Position numbers and translations under genes: made by a program. Shown here piece by piece: positions 39,257-48,313 of a stretch of DNA of 64,000 nucleotides. The stretch spans positions 124,001-188,000 of the forward strand of contig QOCQ01000003.1 of assembly GCA_003574685.1 (NCBI GenBank). The letters run 5' to 3'. Every line of letters begins with the position of its first letter. Position 1 is the first letter of the stretch. The notes beneath the pieces were generated by a model. The model was not told the origin of the DNA. It made no database searches and saw only the letters and a list, made by a program, of their open reading frames with translations. Origin of the DNA: Rhodospirillaceae bacterium SYSU D60007 (GTDB taxonomy: Bacteria > Pseudomonadota > Alphaproteobacteria > Reyranellales > Reyranellaceae).

Positions 39257-40111
39257 TTACACCCGCGTCTTGGCCTCCTGCCAGAGGGCTTCCATCTCGG
39301 CCAGCGTTGCGTCTTCCGGCGCGCGGCCGGATTCGCGCAGGCGGCGCTCGATGTGGCGGAAGCGGCGCTCGAACTTGTCGTTGGTACCGCGCAACGCCGC
39401 CTCGGGATCGATCTTCAGGTGGCGCGCCAGATTGGCCACGGCGAACAGCAGATCACCGACCTCGTCGGCCAGTCGTTCGCGTGGCGCAGCCGCGGCGATC
39501 TCCGCGCGCAATTCGCCGATCTCCTCCTCGATCTTGTCGAGCACCGGACCGGCCGCACGCCAGTCGAAGCCGACGCGGGCCGCCCGCTTCTGCAGCTTCT
39601 CGGCGCGGGCCAGCGAGGGCAGGGCGAGCGCCACCCCGTCCAGCACGCTCGCCGCCTCGCCCTTTGCCGCTTGGCGGGCCGCGCGCTCGGCCGCCTTGAT
39701 CTGCTCCCAGACCCCGCTCTGGTGCTCGTCGCCCTCGACCTGCTCGTCCCCGAACACGTGCGGGTGGCGCTGGATCATCTTGTCGGCGATGGTGCGGGCA
39801 ACGTCCGCAAAGCTGAACGCACCTTCCTCCTCGGCCATGCGGGCGTGGTAGACGACTTGAAGCAGCAGGTCGCCCAGCTCCTCGCGCAGATCGCTCCGGT
39901 CGCGCCGGCGGATGGCGTCGGCGACCTCGTAGGCTTCTTCAATGGTGTACGGTGCGATGCTGGCGAAATCCTGCTTCAGGTCCCAAGGACAGCCATGGAC
40001 GGGATGGCGCAGCCACGCCATGACCGCCAGCAGCCGCTGCACGGGATCGGCCGGGAGCGTGTCGGCAGCCGGTTTAGGCAAGTTTTCAATGCCTTGAGCC
40101 ACGACCTTCAC
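39257..40111 (-). CDS. mazG: Nucleoside triphosphate pyrophosphohydrolase MazG
   Basis: It hydrolyses NTPs and dNTPs to monophosphates, thought to clean up aberrant nucleotides or lower ppGpp under stress. The 284 residues contain two MazG domains: the first has CPWDLKQDFASIAPY, EEAYEVADAI and EELGDLLLQVVYHARMAEE; the second (from about 175) has the weaker EEEIGELRAEIA and DEVGDLLFAVANLARHL. The GTG start at 40111 lies next to a strikingly A/T-rich palindromic segment that probably holds its promoter. Confidence 0.94.
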   Translation of the reverse strand: MKVVAQGIENLPKPAADTLPADPVQRLLAVMAWLRHPVHGCPWDLKQDFASIAPYTIEEAYEVADAIRRRDRSDLREELGDLLLQVVYHARMAEEEGAFSFADVARTIADKMIQRHPHVFGDEQVEGDEHQSGVWEQIKAAERAARQAAKGEAASVLDGVALALPSLARAEKLQKRAARVGFDWRAAGPVLDKIEEEIGELRAEIAAAAPRERLADEVGDLLFAVANLARHLKIDPEAALRGTNDKFERRFRHIERRLRESGRAPEDATLAEMEALWQEAKTRV

Positions 40112-40126
40112 CTTTCATTCAGGGTT

Positions 40127-40150
40127 TGTCGTATAATATATATTATGACA
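40127..40150. promoter_or_regulatory. A/T-rich palindromic segment upstream of mazG
   Basis: A 24-base imperfect palindrome is bounded by TGTC and GACA with a perfect 14-bp core ATAATATATATTAT (40133-40146). It lies in an A/T-rich stretch (about 40118-40190) in an otherwise GC-rich region. Reading toward mazG it offers several TATTAT/TATAAT-like boxes. It could be a promoter with operator, or a site for a nucleoid protein. Confidence 0.45.
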
Positions 40151-40179
40151 ACAACAATTAATACATGAATAACCAGTGT

Positions 40180-40869
40180 TTAATAATCGCTCTTCCATGT
40201 GATCTCCAAGCTTCTGGCCATAAGAGCCAGTAACGGCAGGAACTCTTCCGCCTTTGACATCGGCGTGCCGAAGGTCATCAGCAGCGCCCGCTTGGGGTTC
40301 ATCGGATTCGGCGTCAGCAGGTCGAGGATGGTCCGCGGCTCCCGGTCACCCTTGCGCGGCGGCACGTTGTTCAGCACCCCCAGCACCTGGCCATTGGGCA
40401 GCGTGCGGCTCGAGGCCTGGATGCCCGGGTACCGCTTGCGCAGCCCCGCTGCCTTGGTGGCCACGTAGGCTTCCAGGTCCGGCACGCCCTCGAATTGCAG
40501 ATCGACACGCCAGACAATCACCCGGATCGACCGGTCCGGGCTGAACACGGCCAGTCGTTCGTAGTCCTCGATGGCGTGCCAGCCCAGCGGCACCTTCAGG
40601 TTGACCGACACGGCCTTGGAGCGGATCAGGCCGTAGCCTTCGGCCGGCGAGATGGTCAGCAGTTCGGTCAGGCTCTCCGCAGTGGCGCTGGTCCATTCCC
40701 GGTTGGTGGCATCGGTCGGGTCATTGAGGCTCCTGGCCGTATCCGAGCGGGCGAAGAGCCGGAAGGTGGCGTCGCCGGGATCAAGGGCCGCTGGCTGGGC
40801 GCCTGCGGGCGCCGCCGCGACCAGCGCCGCGAGAGCTATTCCGAGGATTCCTTTCCATAAGGCCTTCAC
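40180..40869 (-). CDS. Secreted protein of unknown function
   Basis: This 229-residue product begins with a signal peptide (about 1-24, ending APAGAQ), so it is exported. The mature part reads as an alpha/beta domain (VPLGWHAIEDYERLAVFSPD, then TLPNGQVLGVLNNVPPRKGD) without recognised catalytic residues. Its start overlaps the stop of the MBL-fold gene by 4 bases (ATGA), so it is translated with it. I do not recognise its family. Confidence 0.78.
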   Translation of the reverse strand: MKALWKGILGIALAALVAAAPAGAQPAALDPGDATFRLFARSDTARSLNDPTDATNREWTSATAESLTELLTISPAEGYGLIRSKAVSVNLKVPLGWHAIEDYERLAVFSPDRSIRVIVWRVDLQFEGVPDLEAYVATKAAGLRKRYPGIQASSRTLPNGQVLGVLNNVPPRKGDREPRTILDLLTPNPMNPKRALLMTFGTPMSKAEEFLPLLALMARSLEITWKSDY

Positions 40870-41636
40870 GCTTCGATGACCATTCCGTCGTAGGCCGGCT
40901 CGATATGATCCGGCAGGCGCTGCTTCAGCTCATCGTAGTCCATATCGACATGCATGTTCGTCAGCACCGCACGCCGCGGCCGGATGCGCCCGATCCACGA
41001 CAGCGTCAGATCGAGATGGGCATGCGTGGGATGCGGCGTGTAGCGCATGGCGTCGATCACCAGCGTGTCCACCCCCTCCATGGCGGCAAAGGCCGCCTCG
41101 TCCAATTTCACCACGTCATTGGCGTAGGCGATCGTGCCGAACCGGAAGCCCAGCGACATGATGCTGCCGTGGTGCTGATAGAACGGTGTCACGGCGATGC
41201 CGGCCACCTCGAACGGCCCGTCGATCACGTGCGCACGGTAGAGCGCCGTGTAAAAGCTGCCGCGGGCCGTCTCGAAGCAGTAGCCGAAGCGCTGCTTCAG
41301 CACGCCCAGAGTGCGCGCATCCGCCCACGCCTCGATCGGTCCCTGTCGCAAGGTGAGCGCGCGCAGATCGTCGATGCCGTGCGCCTGGTCGGCATGGTCG
41401 TGCGTCCACAGCACGGCGTCGATGCGGGTGACGCGGGCGTCGATAAGCTGGTCGCGTAGATCGGGCGAGGTATCGACGAGGATGGTCTTGTCCCGGTCCT
41501 GCACGAGGATGGAGCAGCGCCGGCGGCGGTTCCTCGGATTGGCGGGATTGCAGGCCCCCCACTCGCCCGCCCCGCCCTTTCCGCCGATGCGCGGCACGCC
41601 CCCCGACGTCCCGCACCCCAGGATGGTCACGCGCAT
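40866..41636 (-). CDS. MBL-fold metallohydrolase (PhnP-like phosphodiesterase family)
   Basis: This 256-residue metallo-beta-lactamase-fold enzyme has the HxHxDH-type metal motif as WTHDHADQAHGID and opens with VTILGCGTSGGVPRIGG. An N-terminal Cys/Asn-rich insert follows (GACNPANPRNRRRRCS). It is closest in pattern to the PhnP/tRNase Z-like phosphodiesterases and is commonly found after tatD in alphaproteobacteria. The exact substrate is unknown. An inverted repeat element lies just upstream, between it and tatD. Confidence 0.9.
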   Translation of the reverse strand: MRVTILGCGTSGGVPRIGGKGGAGEWGACNPANPRNRRRRCSILVQDRDKTILVDTSPDLRDQLIDARVTRIDAVLWTHDHADQAHGIDDLRALTLRQGPIEAWADARTLGVLKQRFGYCFETARGSFYTALYRAHVIDGPFEVAGIAVTPFYQHHGSIMSLGFRFGTIAYANDVVKLDEAAFAAMEGVDTLVIDAMRYTPHPTHAHLDLTLSWIGRIRPRRAVLTNMHVDMDYDELKQRLPDHIEPAYDGMVIEA

Positions 41637-41647
41637 GTAACATCCGT

Positions 41648-41773
41648 CCTTCCCCCGGAGGGGGAAGGTGGCGCGCAGCGCCGGAAGGGGGATGACTCAA
41701 CAAGCACGGCGCCGCAGGTGTTGCACCATCCCCCTTCCGCCCCTTCGGGGCACCTTCCCCCGCCGCGGGAAGG
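41648..41773. repeat. Inverted intergenic repeat (BIME/REP-like)
   Basis: Two 47-base arms (41648-41694 and 41727-41773) are inverted copies of one another with scattered mismatches, separated by 32 bases. Each arm is itself a near-hairpin, e.g. CCTTCCCCC facing GGGGGAAGG. It occupies the whole gap between the tatD and MBL-fold genes. The form is that of a mobile extragenic palindrome pair; it should be found elsewhere in the genome. Confidence 0.75.
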
Positions 41774-41817
41774 CAGTTCTGGGTGATATACGATAGCCCT
41801 GCCCTCCGCGAGCCCAC

Positions 41818-42609
41818 TCACGCCGCCAACACGGCGCGGTCCGCCTTGGCAAAGAGGCGGAAGAAATTGTCCGTAGTGGCGCGCTCCAGCTCGGCGATGG
41901 CAACGCCCTTGAGCTCGGCGACCTTGGCGGCCGTATAGGCCACGAAAGCCGGCTCGTTGCGCTTGCCGCGGCGTGGCACCGGCGCGAGGTAGGGCGCGTC
42001 GGTCTCGACCAGCAGCCGGTCCAGCGGGATGTCGCGCGCAATGGCGCGCAGCTCTTCGGCCGCCTTGAACGTGACGATGCCGGAGATCGAAATTGAAAGT
42101 CCCAGCGCCAGCGCCGCCTCCGCCATGCCACGTCCGGCGCTGAAGCAATGGATGAGGCCGGTGAAGGCGCCCGCCTGCATTTCCTCCCGCAGAATGGCCG
42201 CCGTGTCGTCGTCCGCATCGCGCGTGTGCACGATCAGGGGCAGCCCGCTTTCGCGTGCAGCCGCGATATGGGCCCGGAAGCTCGCGGCCTGCTCCTCGCG
42301 CGGGCTGTGCTCATAAAAGTAATCGAGCCCCGTCTCGCCGATGCCGATCACCTTGGGGTCGCGGCTCAGGGCCAGCAGCCGGTCGGGCGTGCGCTGTCCT
42401 TCCTCTTTCGCTTCGTGCGGATGGACGCCAACGCTGCACCAGACATTGGCGTGACGCGTGGCCACCGCACGCACCTTGTCGAAGCCATCGAGGCGCGTGC
42501 CGATGGTGAGCATGGCGCCCACGCCCGCTGCACGGGCGCGGGCGACGACGGCGTCCTCTTCTGCCGCCAGCTCGGGGAAGTCGAGATGGCAATGGCTGTC
42601 GACCAGCAT
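41818..42609 (-). CDS. tatD: TatD-family deoxyribonuclease
   Basis: This 263-residue metal-dependent amidohydrolase-fold nuclease has DSHCHLDFPE at the N-terminus (metal His pair), IGETGLDYFY, LPLIVHTRDADDD, GLIHCFS and ETDAPYLAPVP, the full TatD set. It acts on DNA 3' ends in repair or degradation. It lies 2 bases after metG, as is common in bacteria. Confidence 0.95.
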   Translation of the reverse strand: MLVDSHCHLDFPELAAEEDAVVARARAAGVGAMLTIGTRLDGFDKVRAVATRHANVWCSVGVHPHEAKEEGQRTPDRLLALSRDPKVIGIGETGLDYFYEHSPREEQAASFRAHIAAARESGLPLIVHTRDADDDTAAILREEMQAGAFTGLIHCFSAGRGMAEAALALGLSISISGIVTFKAAEELRAIARDIPLDRLLVETDAPYLAPVPRRGKRNEPAFVAYTAAKVAELKGVAIAELERATTDNFFRLFAKADRAVLAA

Positions 42610-42611
42610 GG

Positions 42612-44183
42612 TCAGGCCTTTTTTGCGGACCGCCCGGGCCTCGCCGGTGCGTCGGGATCGACGAACCGGGGAAACACACCCTGCGGCGCCGGCAGGGACG
42701 TGCCTGGCACCAGCGCCACGTCCATCGACGCGAAATCGCGTTGGCCCGCCGGCACGGCGAGCTGGTCGAGGATCTTCGCCGTGGCAGTGGGCATGAAGGG
42801 CTGCACCAGCAACGTCACGCGCCGGATGGTTTCAGCGAGCACCCAGAGCACCGTATCGCGGCGCGCCGGATCGGTCTTGCCCAGCGCCCATGGCGCCTGC
42901 GCATCGATATAGCGATTGGCATCGCCGATCACTTCCCAGATGGTGATCAGCACCTCGTTGAAGGCCTGATCGGCAATCTGGGTGCGGACCTGGGGCAGCA
43001 GGCCCGCGGCCCGTTGCAGCAGCGCCTGATCGGCATCCTGCAGCGGCCCCGGCCCGGGTACGGCCGCATCACAGTTCTTGTTGATCATCGACAGCACGCG
43101 CTGGCAGAGGTTGCCGTAGGTGTTGGCGAGATCGGAATCCATGCGCTGCACGATCGCCCGCTTCTGGAAGTCGCCATCGTTGCCGAACGGCACCTCCCGC
43201 AGCAGGAAGTATCGCGTCTGGTCGAGGCCGTAGGTGTCGACCAGGTCGGCGGGCGCCACCACGTTGCCCAGCGACTTGGACATCTTCTGGCCTTCGATGG
43301 TCCACCAGCCATGTGCGAAGACGCGCTTCGGCGGAGCGACACCGGCTGCCATCAGGAAGGCCGGCCAGTAGACTGCATGAAAGCGCACGATGTCCTTGCC
43401 CACCATGTGCAGGTCGGCGGGCCAGTATTTCGCGTTCGGCGCATCCGGGTCGGGATAGCCGGTTTCCGTGATGTAGTTCGTCAGCGCATCGAGCCAGACG
43501 TACATGATGTGCGCCGGGTCGTTCGGCACCGGCACGCCCCACTTGAAGGTGGTGCGCGAGACCGACAGGTCCTGCAGCCCGCCCTTCACGAAGCTGATCA
43601 CCTCGTTGCGCCGGCTCTCCGGCGCAATGAAGCGCGGGTTCTGCGCGTAGAAGGCGAGCAGGCGATCCTGCCACGCAGACAACCGGAAGAAGTAGCTGGC
43701 CTCCTCCACCCAGTCGACATCGGCACCCGTGGCGATAGCGCGCCGCTTGCCATCGACGATTTCGGTTTCCGACTCTGCGAAGTAGGTTTCGTCGCGCACC
43801 GAATACCAGCCGGCATACTTGCCGAGGTAGATGTCTCCGGCGGCAACCAGCTTCTCCCAAAGCGCCTGGCAGGCGCGGTAGTGCCGCGGCTCGGTGGTGC
43901 GGATGAAGTTGTCGGGACTGTAGCCCATCTTGGGAATCAGGCCCCGAAACGCCTGGCTCACCTTGTCGGTGAATTCCTTTGGCGCCATGCCGGCAGCGGC
44001 GGCCGCTTTCTCCACCTTCTGGCCGTGCTCGTCAGTCCCGGTGAGAAAGTGCACGTCGTAGCCGTCCAGACGCATGAAGCGGGCCATCACGTCGCAGGCG
44101 AGCGTCGTGTACGCGTGGCCGATATGGGGCACGTCGTTCACGTAATAGATCGGCGTCGTGATGTACCAGGTTTTCCCGCTCAT
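42612..44183 (-). CDS. metG: Methionyl-tRNA synthetase
   Basis: It charges tRNA-Met. The 523-residue class I enzyme has the HIGH region as PHIGHAYTTL, the KMSKS motif as KMSKSLGN, and GWWTIEGQ. The Cys-x2-Cys zinc knuckles of many MetRS proteins are not seen after GWYSVRDETYF, so it is a zinc-free type, and there is no C-terminal tRNA-binding extension. It is preceded by holB and followed by tatD. Confidence 0.97.
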   Translation of the reverse strand: MSGKTWYITTPIYYVNDVPHIGHAYTTLACDVMARFMRLDGYDVHFLTGTDEHGQKVEKAAAAAGMAPKEFTDKVSQAFRGLIPKMGYSPDNFIRTTEPRHYRACQALWEKLVAAGDIYLGKYAGWYSVRDETYFAESETEIVDGKRRAIATGADVDWVEEASYFFRLSAWQDRLLAFYAQNPRFIAPESRRNEVISFVKGGLQDLSVSRTTFKWGVPVPNDPAHIMYVWLDALTNYITETGYPDPDAPNAKYWPADLHMVGKDIVRFHAVYWPAFLMAAGVAPPKRVFAHGWWTIEGQKMSKSLGNVVAPADLVDTYGLDQTRYFLLREVPFGNDGDFQKRAIVQRMDSDLANTYGNLCQRVLSMINKNCDAAVPGPGPLQDADQALLQRAAGLLPQVRTQIADQAFNEVLITIWEVIGDANRYIDAQAPWALGKTDPARRDTVLWVLAETIRRVTLLVQPFMPTATAKILDQLAVPAGQRDFASMDVALVPGTSLPAPQGVFPRFVDPDAPARPGRSAKKA

Positions 44184-44241
44184 GGCCCAGTGCTCTTCCG
44201 CCCGGTCCGCCGCGTCGAGGCCGCGAGCGGCCCGGGAAGGA

Positions 44242-45348
44242 TCAGCGTGTCACCGCCTGCAAGGCGAGGAAACTGCCGAGCACCACCTGCTTGCGATCCA
44301 TATTTTTGGCATCGGCGCTGGCGAACCGGTCGGCGATCTTCTCCCATACCTGTATCCAGTGATCAAGGCCGGCCGCGGCCAGCAGACGCTCGCGCACGCC
44401 CGCGTCGCGCGCGACAAGCGGTGCGCCGGCTGCGCCCGTGGCGCCGTGACGAATCAGTGACGCCAGCCACCAGTCCAGCAGGAAGGCGACAGTACGAAAG
44501 TCGCTGTCGCCCTCCTCGCCGCGGCGCCCCACCTGCTCGGCGAAGGCATGCGCGGCAGCAACGTCCAGCCTGGGCAAGCCAGCGATCAGCTCCACCATGC
44601 CACGGTAGAGCTTCAGGCCGCCTGCCCACGCCAACTCCAGCGCGCGTCCGATGCTGCCGTCGGCGAGACGCGCCAGGGCGATGCGATCCTCTGCGGCGAC
44701 GTCCGGCAGGTAGTCGCCGATCAGCGCCACGACAGTTTCCTCCGGCAGCGGATGAAGGTTCAGGCGCCGGCAGCGCGAGCGGATCGTGGGCAGCAGGCGT
44801 CCGGGTGCGTGCGCGACCAGCAGCAGCAAGGCGCGCGCGGGTGGCTCTTCCAGGATTTTCAATACCGCGTTGGCGGCTTCGTCGTTCATCTCATCCGCGG
44901 CATCGATGATCGCAATTCGCCATCCCCCTTCCGCCGGGGTGTGGTGCATGAAGCGGCCCAGATCGCGCACGGCGTTGACGACAATTTCCTTTTGCAGCCG
45001 CCCTTCCCTGTTGAGGCTGCGCTCGATCGTGCGCAGATCGGCATGGCCGCCGGTTGCGACGCGATGCACCAGTGGCGCGGCAAGGTCGGTTACCAGCGAC
45101 GTCGGGCCACCGAACAGGCCGCCTCCCGGGTCTCCCGCCAGCAGAAACCGCGCGAAGCGATGGGCCAGCGTCGCCTTGCCGATGCCGCGCGGGCCGCCGA
45201 TCAACCATGCATGGGGCAGCTTGCCGGATGTCGACGCCGCCAGCAGCGCCGCTTCCGCGTCGGCATGACCCAGCAGCCGCGGATTGAGCCGTGGCGCCGG
45301 CCAGGGCGTTGCTGCCGTCGTCTCCGCCTTCTCAGGACGCCGCGCCAT
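44242..45348 (-). CDS. holB: DNA polymerase III subunit delta'
   Basis: This clamp-loader subunit opens the sliding clamp together with the gamma/tau and delta proteins. The 368-residue AAA+ protein has IGGPRGIGKATLAHRFA in the P-loop place, IIDAADEMNDEAANAVLKILEEPP (split here after 20), and the TIRSRCRRL arginine-finger motif. ATG 45348 starts 2 bases after tmk, the standard tmk-holB arrangement. Confidence 0.95.
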   Translation of the reverse strand: MARRPEKAETTAATPWPAPRLNPRLLGHADAEAALLAASTSGKLPHAWLIGGPRGIGKATLAHRFARFLLAGDPGGGLFGGPTSLVTDLAAPLVHRVATGGHADLRTIERSLNREGRLQKEIVVNAVRDLGRFMHHTPAEGGWRIAIIDAADEMNDEAANAVLKILEEPPARALLLLVAHAPGRLLPTIRSRCRRLNLHPLPEETVVALIGDYLPDVAAEDRIALARLADGSIGRALELAWAGGLKLYRGMVELIAGLPRLDVAAAHAFAEQVGRRGEEGDSDFRTVAFLLDWWLASLIRHGATGAAGAPLVARDAGVRERLLAAAGLDHWIQVWEKIADRFASADAKNMDRKQVVLGSFLALQAVTR

Positions 45349-45350
45349 TC

Positions 45351-45986
45351 TCAGACCCCCAGCCTGTCCCTCACAGCCTGCAGGACGCGGGCGCGAACTG
45401 TGTCGAGAGGAGCGTCGGCGTCGATCAGCACGCAACGCGCGGGCTCCGCGGCCGCGATCTGACGGAAGCCTTCGCGCACGCGCTGGTGGAAATCGGTTCC
45501 AAAGCGCTCGAAGCGGTTTTCGCTGCCGGCACGCGTGGCGGCACGTTTCAGGCCAGTCTCCACTGGCAGGTCGAGGATCACGGTGAAGTCAGGTACGAAA
45601 TCGCCCACGGCAAGGCGATAGAGAGTTTCGATTTCGGCCAGCGCCAGGCCATGGCCATAACCCTGGTAGGCGCGGGTCGAGTCGGCAAAGCGGTCGCTGA
45701 TCACCCATTGGCCTTGCCGCAGAGCCGGCCAGATGGTGTGCACCAGCAGGTCCCGCCGTGCCGCGAACATCAGCAGCGCCTCTGCCGTGGCATCCCAGGC
45801 TTCGGATGGACCTTCGACCAGCAGCTTGCGGATCACCTCCGCACCGGGCGAACCGCCAGGCTCGCGGGTCGTCACGACCTCAATCCCGAGCCCGCGAAGA
45901 TGTTCGGCGAGATAGCGGATGTGCGTTGACTTGCCTGCCCCCTCGCCGCCTTCCAGAGTGATGAACCGGGCCCCGGTCCCGCGCAT
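45351..45986 (-). CDS. tmk: Thymidylate kinase
   Basis: It phosphorylates dTMP to dTDP. The 211 residues have the P-loop ITLEGGEGAGKSTH, TREPGGSPGAE, SDRFADSTRAYQGYG and the DLPVETGLKRA strand. ATG 45986 overlaps the dacC stop by one base (TAATG). It belongs to the dacC-tmk-holB-metG-tatD run. Confidence 0.96.
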   Translation of the reverse strand: MRGTGARFITLEGGEGAGKSTHIRYLAEHLRGLGIEVVTTREPGGSPGAEVIRKLLVEGPSEAWDATAEALLMFAARRDLLVHTIWPALRQGQWVISDRFADSTRAYQGYGHGLALAEIETLYRLAVGDFVPDFTVILDLPVETGLKRAATRAGSENRFERFGTDFHQRVREGFRQIAAAEPARCVLIDADAPLDTVRARVLQAVRDRLGV

Positions 45987-47245
45987 TACGATATCCAGCC
46001 GAAGAGATAGTGGCGCAGCACGCTGATGGCGCGGCCGACCGGTCCCATCCGGGTGACATCTGCACCGGCATAGAGCGGTATTTCCACCGGCTGGGCACCC
46101 GGCGCGGCCTCCACGATTGCCTTGCCGATGGGATCGCCGCGGCGCACCGGGGCATGGACTGGGCCGGTATATTCGACCCGGACGCGCACGCCTGCTTCCT
46201 TGCCCACCGGTACCGTGGCCGCGACGGCACGCTTGGCAACCAGCGGCACCTTGTCGGCCTCGCCAAGCCAGACATCGGCCATGGTCACGGGTTCGCCGGG
46301 TCGGAAAGCCACCTTGGTGCTGAACTCGCGGAAGCCCCACTCGATCAGCCGCGCCGTTTCAGCGGTGCGCGTGCGCATGTCCGGCAGGCCGTTCACCACG
46401 AGGATCAGCCGGCGCCCATCGCGTATGGCCGATGCGGTAAGGCCGTAGCCTGCTTCCTCCGTGTGTCCTGTTTTCAGTCCGTCCGCGCCCGGCGTCATGC
46501 CCAGCAGGGTGTTCCGGTTCTGCTGACGGATGTTGTTCCAGGTGAACTCCGTCATCGCGTAGTAGCGATAGTAGTCGGGAAAATCCTCGACGGTGTGTCT
46601 GGCGAGAATCGCGAGGTCGCGCGCCGTCACGACCATGCCCTCCTCCGGCCAGCCGCTGGAATTCTTGAAGACCGAGCCGGTCATGCCCAGCTCGCGGGCG
46701 CGCTTGGTCATGCGCGCGGCGAACGCCTCTTCGGTGCCGGCAATCCCTTCCGCCAGCACGACGCAGGCGTCGTTTCCCGACTGGACCACCACGCCCTTGA
46801 TCAGGTCCTCGACGGAGATCTCGGAACCCAGCTCCACGAACATGCGCGAGCCGCCCATGCTGCGCGCCCGTTCGCTGACCCGGAACCTGGTGTCCAGCTT
46901 CAGCTTGCCGGCTTTCAGCTCCTCGAACACCAGATACATGGTCATCAGCTTCGCCATGGACGACGGCAGCATCGGCTGGTCGGCGTCCTTGGAGAGCAGC
47001 ACCGTGTTGGTGGTGGCATCGAGCAGGTAGGCGAACTTCGCGGGCGTGGAGATGCCGATCTGCGACGGCTGCGGAGTGTCGCTCTGTCCGCCCTTCGAGG
47101 CAGCGCTCTTGGTCGGCGACCGCGGCTTGCCCGCGGGCCGCGTCTGGGCCTGCTCTTGCTGGGCGCTGGCCGGCATCGGTGCCCCCGCAAGCATCAGCAG
47201 CCCGACCAGCAGCGCCGCCAGCGCGGCGCGCGCAGGATGCGACAT
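45986..47245 (-). CDS. dacC: D-alanyl-D-alanine carboxypeptidase (penicillin-binding protein 5/6 type)
   Basis: This periplasmic serine peptidase trims the terminal D-Ala from peptidoglycan stems. The 419-residue precursor has a signal peptide (ending PASAQ), a Lys/Ser-rich linker, and the three S11 motifs: SMAKLM (nucleophile Ser), SGND and KTGHTEEAG, followed by the beta-rich PBP5 C-terminal domain and an amphipathic tail that likely anchors it to the membrane. It is flanked by rlpA and tmk. Confidence 0.95.
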   Translation of the reverse strand: MSHPARAALAALLVGLLMLAGAPMPASAQQEQAQTRPAGKPRSPTKSAASKGGQSDTPQPSQIGISTPAKFAYLLDATTNTVLLSKDADQPMLPSSMAKLMTMYLVFEELKAGKLKLDTRFRVSERARSMGGSRMFVELGSEISVEDLIKGVVVQSGNDACVVLAEGIAGTEEAFAARMTKRARELGMTGSVFKNSSGWPEEGMVVTARDLAILARHTVEDFPDYYRYYAMTEFTWNNIRQQNRNTLLGMTPGADGLKTGHTEEAGYGLTASAIRDGRRLILVVNGLPDMRTRTAETARLIEWGFREFSTKVAFRPGEPVTMADVWLGEADKVPLVAKRAVAATVPVGKEAGVRVRVEYTGPVHAPVRRGDPIGKAIVEAAPGAQPVEIPLYAGADVTRMGPVGRAISVLRHYLFGWIS

Positions 47246-47262
47246 GGTTCTCCTCCGCTTCC

Positions 47263-48255
47263 CTAGTCCAGAACGATCCTGGCCTCGCCATGGCCGGCGC
47301 GCTCAAGAGCGCTGCGCACGTTATAGGCCTGATCCTCCGTCGTGTAGGGGCCGAGGCGCACGCGATACAACTGCAATCCCGTCGCAGCCGTGGTCTGCCC
47401 GATGGAGGTATCCCCAAACCGGGCCAGCGCCTCGCGCAGCCGCTCGGCGTTGGCCAGGTTGGCGAAAGCGCCGGCCTGCACGAACCAGCCGCTGGTGGCC
47501 GGCGGCACTGTCGCCACGGCCGGGACCACAGCCGGCGCTGCCGCGGCAGGTGCGCTGGTCGGCAGCACCGATGCAGCCACAGGCGGCACCGCGGCGGCTA
47601 CCGCAGGTGCCGGCGCCGGTGGCGGCGGCAGGGCCGGCTGCGGTGGTGGCGGAGGCGGTGCCGAGGCGACCATCACCGGCGCGGGCTGGGCTGGCTGGGC
47701 CGGCATGTTCTGCACGGCCGCGAGCTGCTCCGCGGCACTGCCGCCGTTGATGGCGACATCCTTCACGAGGCGGCTTTCGCGCTCGAGAAGCTCCACGCGC
47801 ACGGTGGCGACGCCGGCCCGTACCATATCGAGCTGGTCGGCGGCTGCCTTGGAAAGGTCGATGATGCGATCGCGCGCAAACGGCCCGCGGTCGTTGATCC
47901 GCACCACGGTGCTGCGGCCGTTCTCCAGGTTGGTGACGCGCACCATGCTGGGCATCGGCAGCGTGCGGTGGGCGGCGGATGGCAGGTTCTGGTTGTAGGG
48001 CTCGCCGTTGGCCGTGCTGTTGCCATGGAAACCCGGCCCGTACCAGGAGGCCTGGCCGGTTTCCGTGTAGGTCCAGTCCTCCGCCGGGTAATAGGTGCGC
48101 CCGGCAATGGTATAGGGTTTGCCGACCTTGTAGCTGCCGCGACCCGTATCGGGCGTGCCGGCACTGCCGCAGCCGCCCAACGCCAGCGCAAGCAACGCCG
48201 GTCCGACCAGAAGCCACGCAGGAGGGGTCTGCGGGCATCGAGATATAGTGTTCAT
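47263..48255 (-). CDS. rlpA: RlpA-family septal-ring lipoprotein with SPOR domain
   Basis: This is a lytic-transglycosylase-type outer-membrane lipoprotein acting on denuded septal glycan. The 330-residue product has the lipobox LALGGC (N-terminal signal of about 32 residues), the double-psi barrel (TGQASWYGPGFHGNSTANGE, RTLPMPSMVRVTNL, VRINDRGPFARDRIIDLS), a long Pro/Ala linker and a C-terminal SPOR domain that binds denuded peptidoglycan (FVQAGAFANLANAERLREAL). ATG 48255 was chosen to begin the signal peptide. Confidence 0.93.
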   Translation of the reverse strand: MNTISRCPQTPPAWLLVGPALLALALGGCGSAGTPDTGRGSYKVGKPYTIAGRTYYPAEDWTYTETGQASWYGPGFHGNSTANGEPYNQNLPSAAHRTLPMPSMVRVTNLENGRSTVVRINDRGPFARDRIIDLSKAAADQLDMVRAGVATVRVELLERESRLVKDVAINGGSAAEQLAAVQNMPAQPAQPAPVMVASAPPPPPPQPALPPPPAPAPAVAAAVPPVAASVLPTSAPAAAAPAVVPAVATVPPATSGWFVQAGAFANLANAERLREALARFGDTSIGQTTAATGLQLYRVRLGPYTTEDQAYNVRSALERAGHGEARIVLD

Positions 48256-48313
48256 TGCCTGAAGTTTTACCACGGGCAGGCCGTGCCGGCCAGCCTGCGC
48301 GTTCCCGGCGAAA

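Noticed and set aside
42741-44909. 722-codon open frame antisense to metG and holB
   Set aside because: It mirrors the third-position GC bias of the real genes on the other strand, has no family motifs and no ribosome site.
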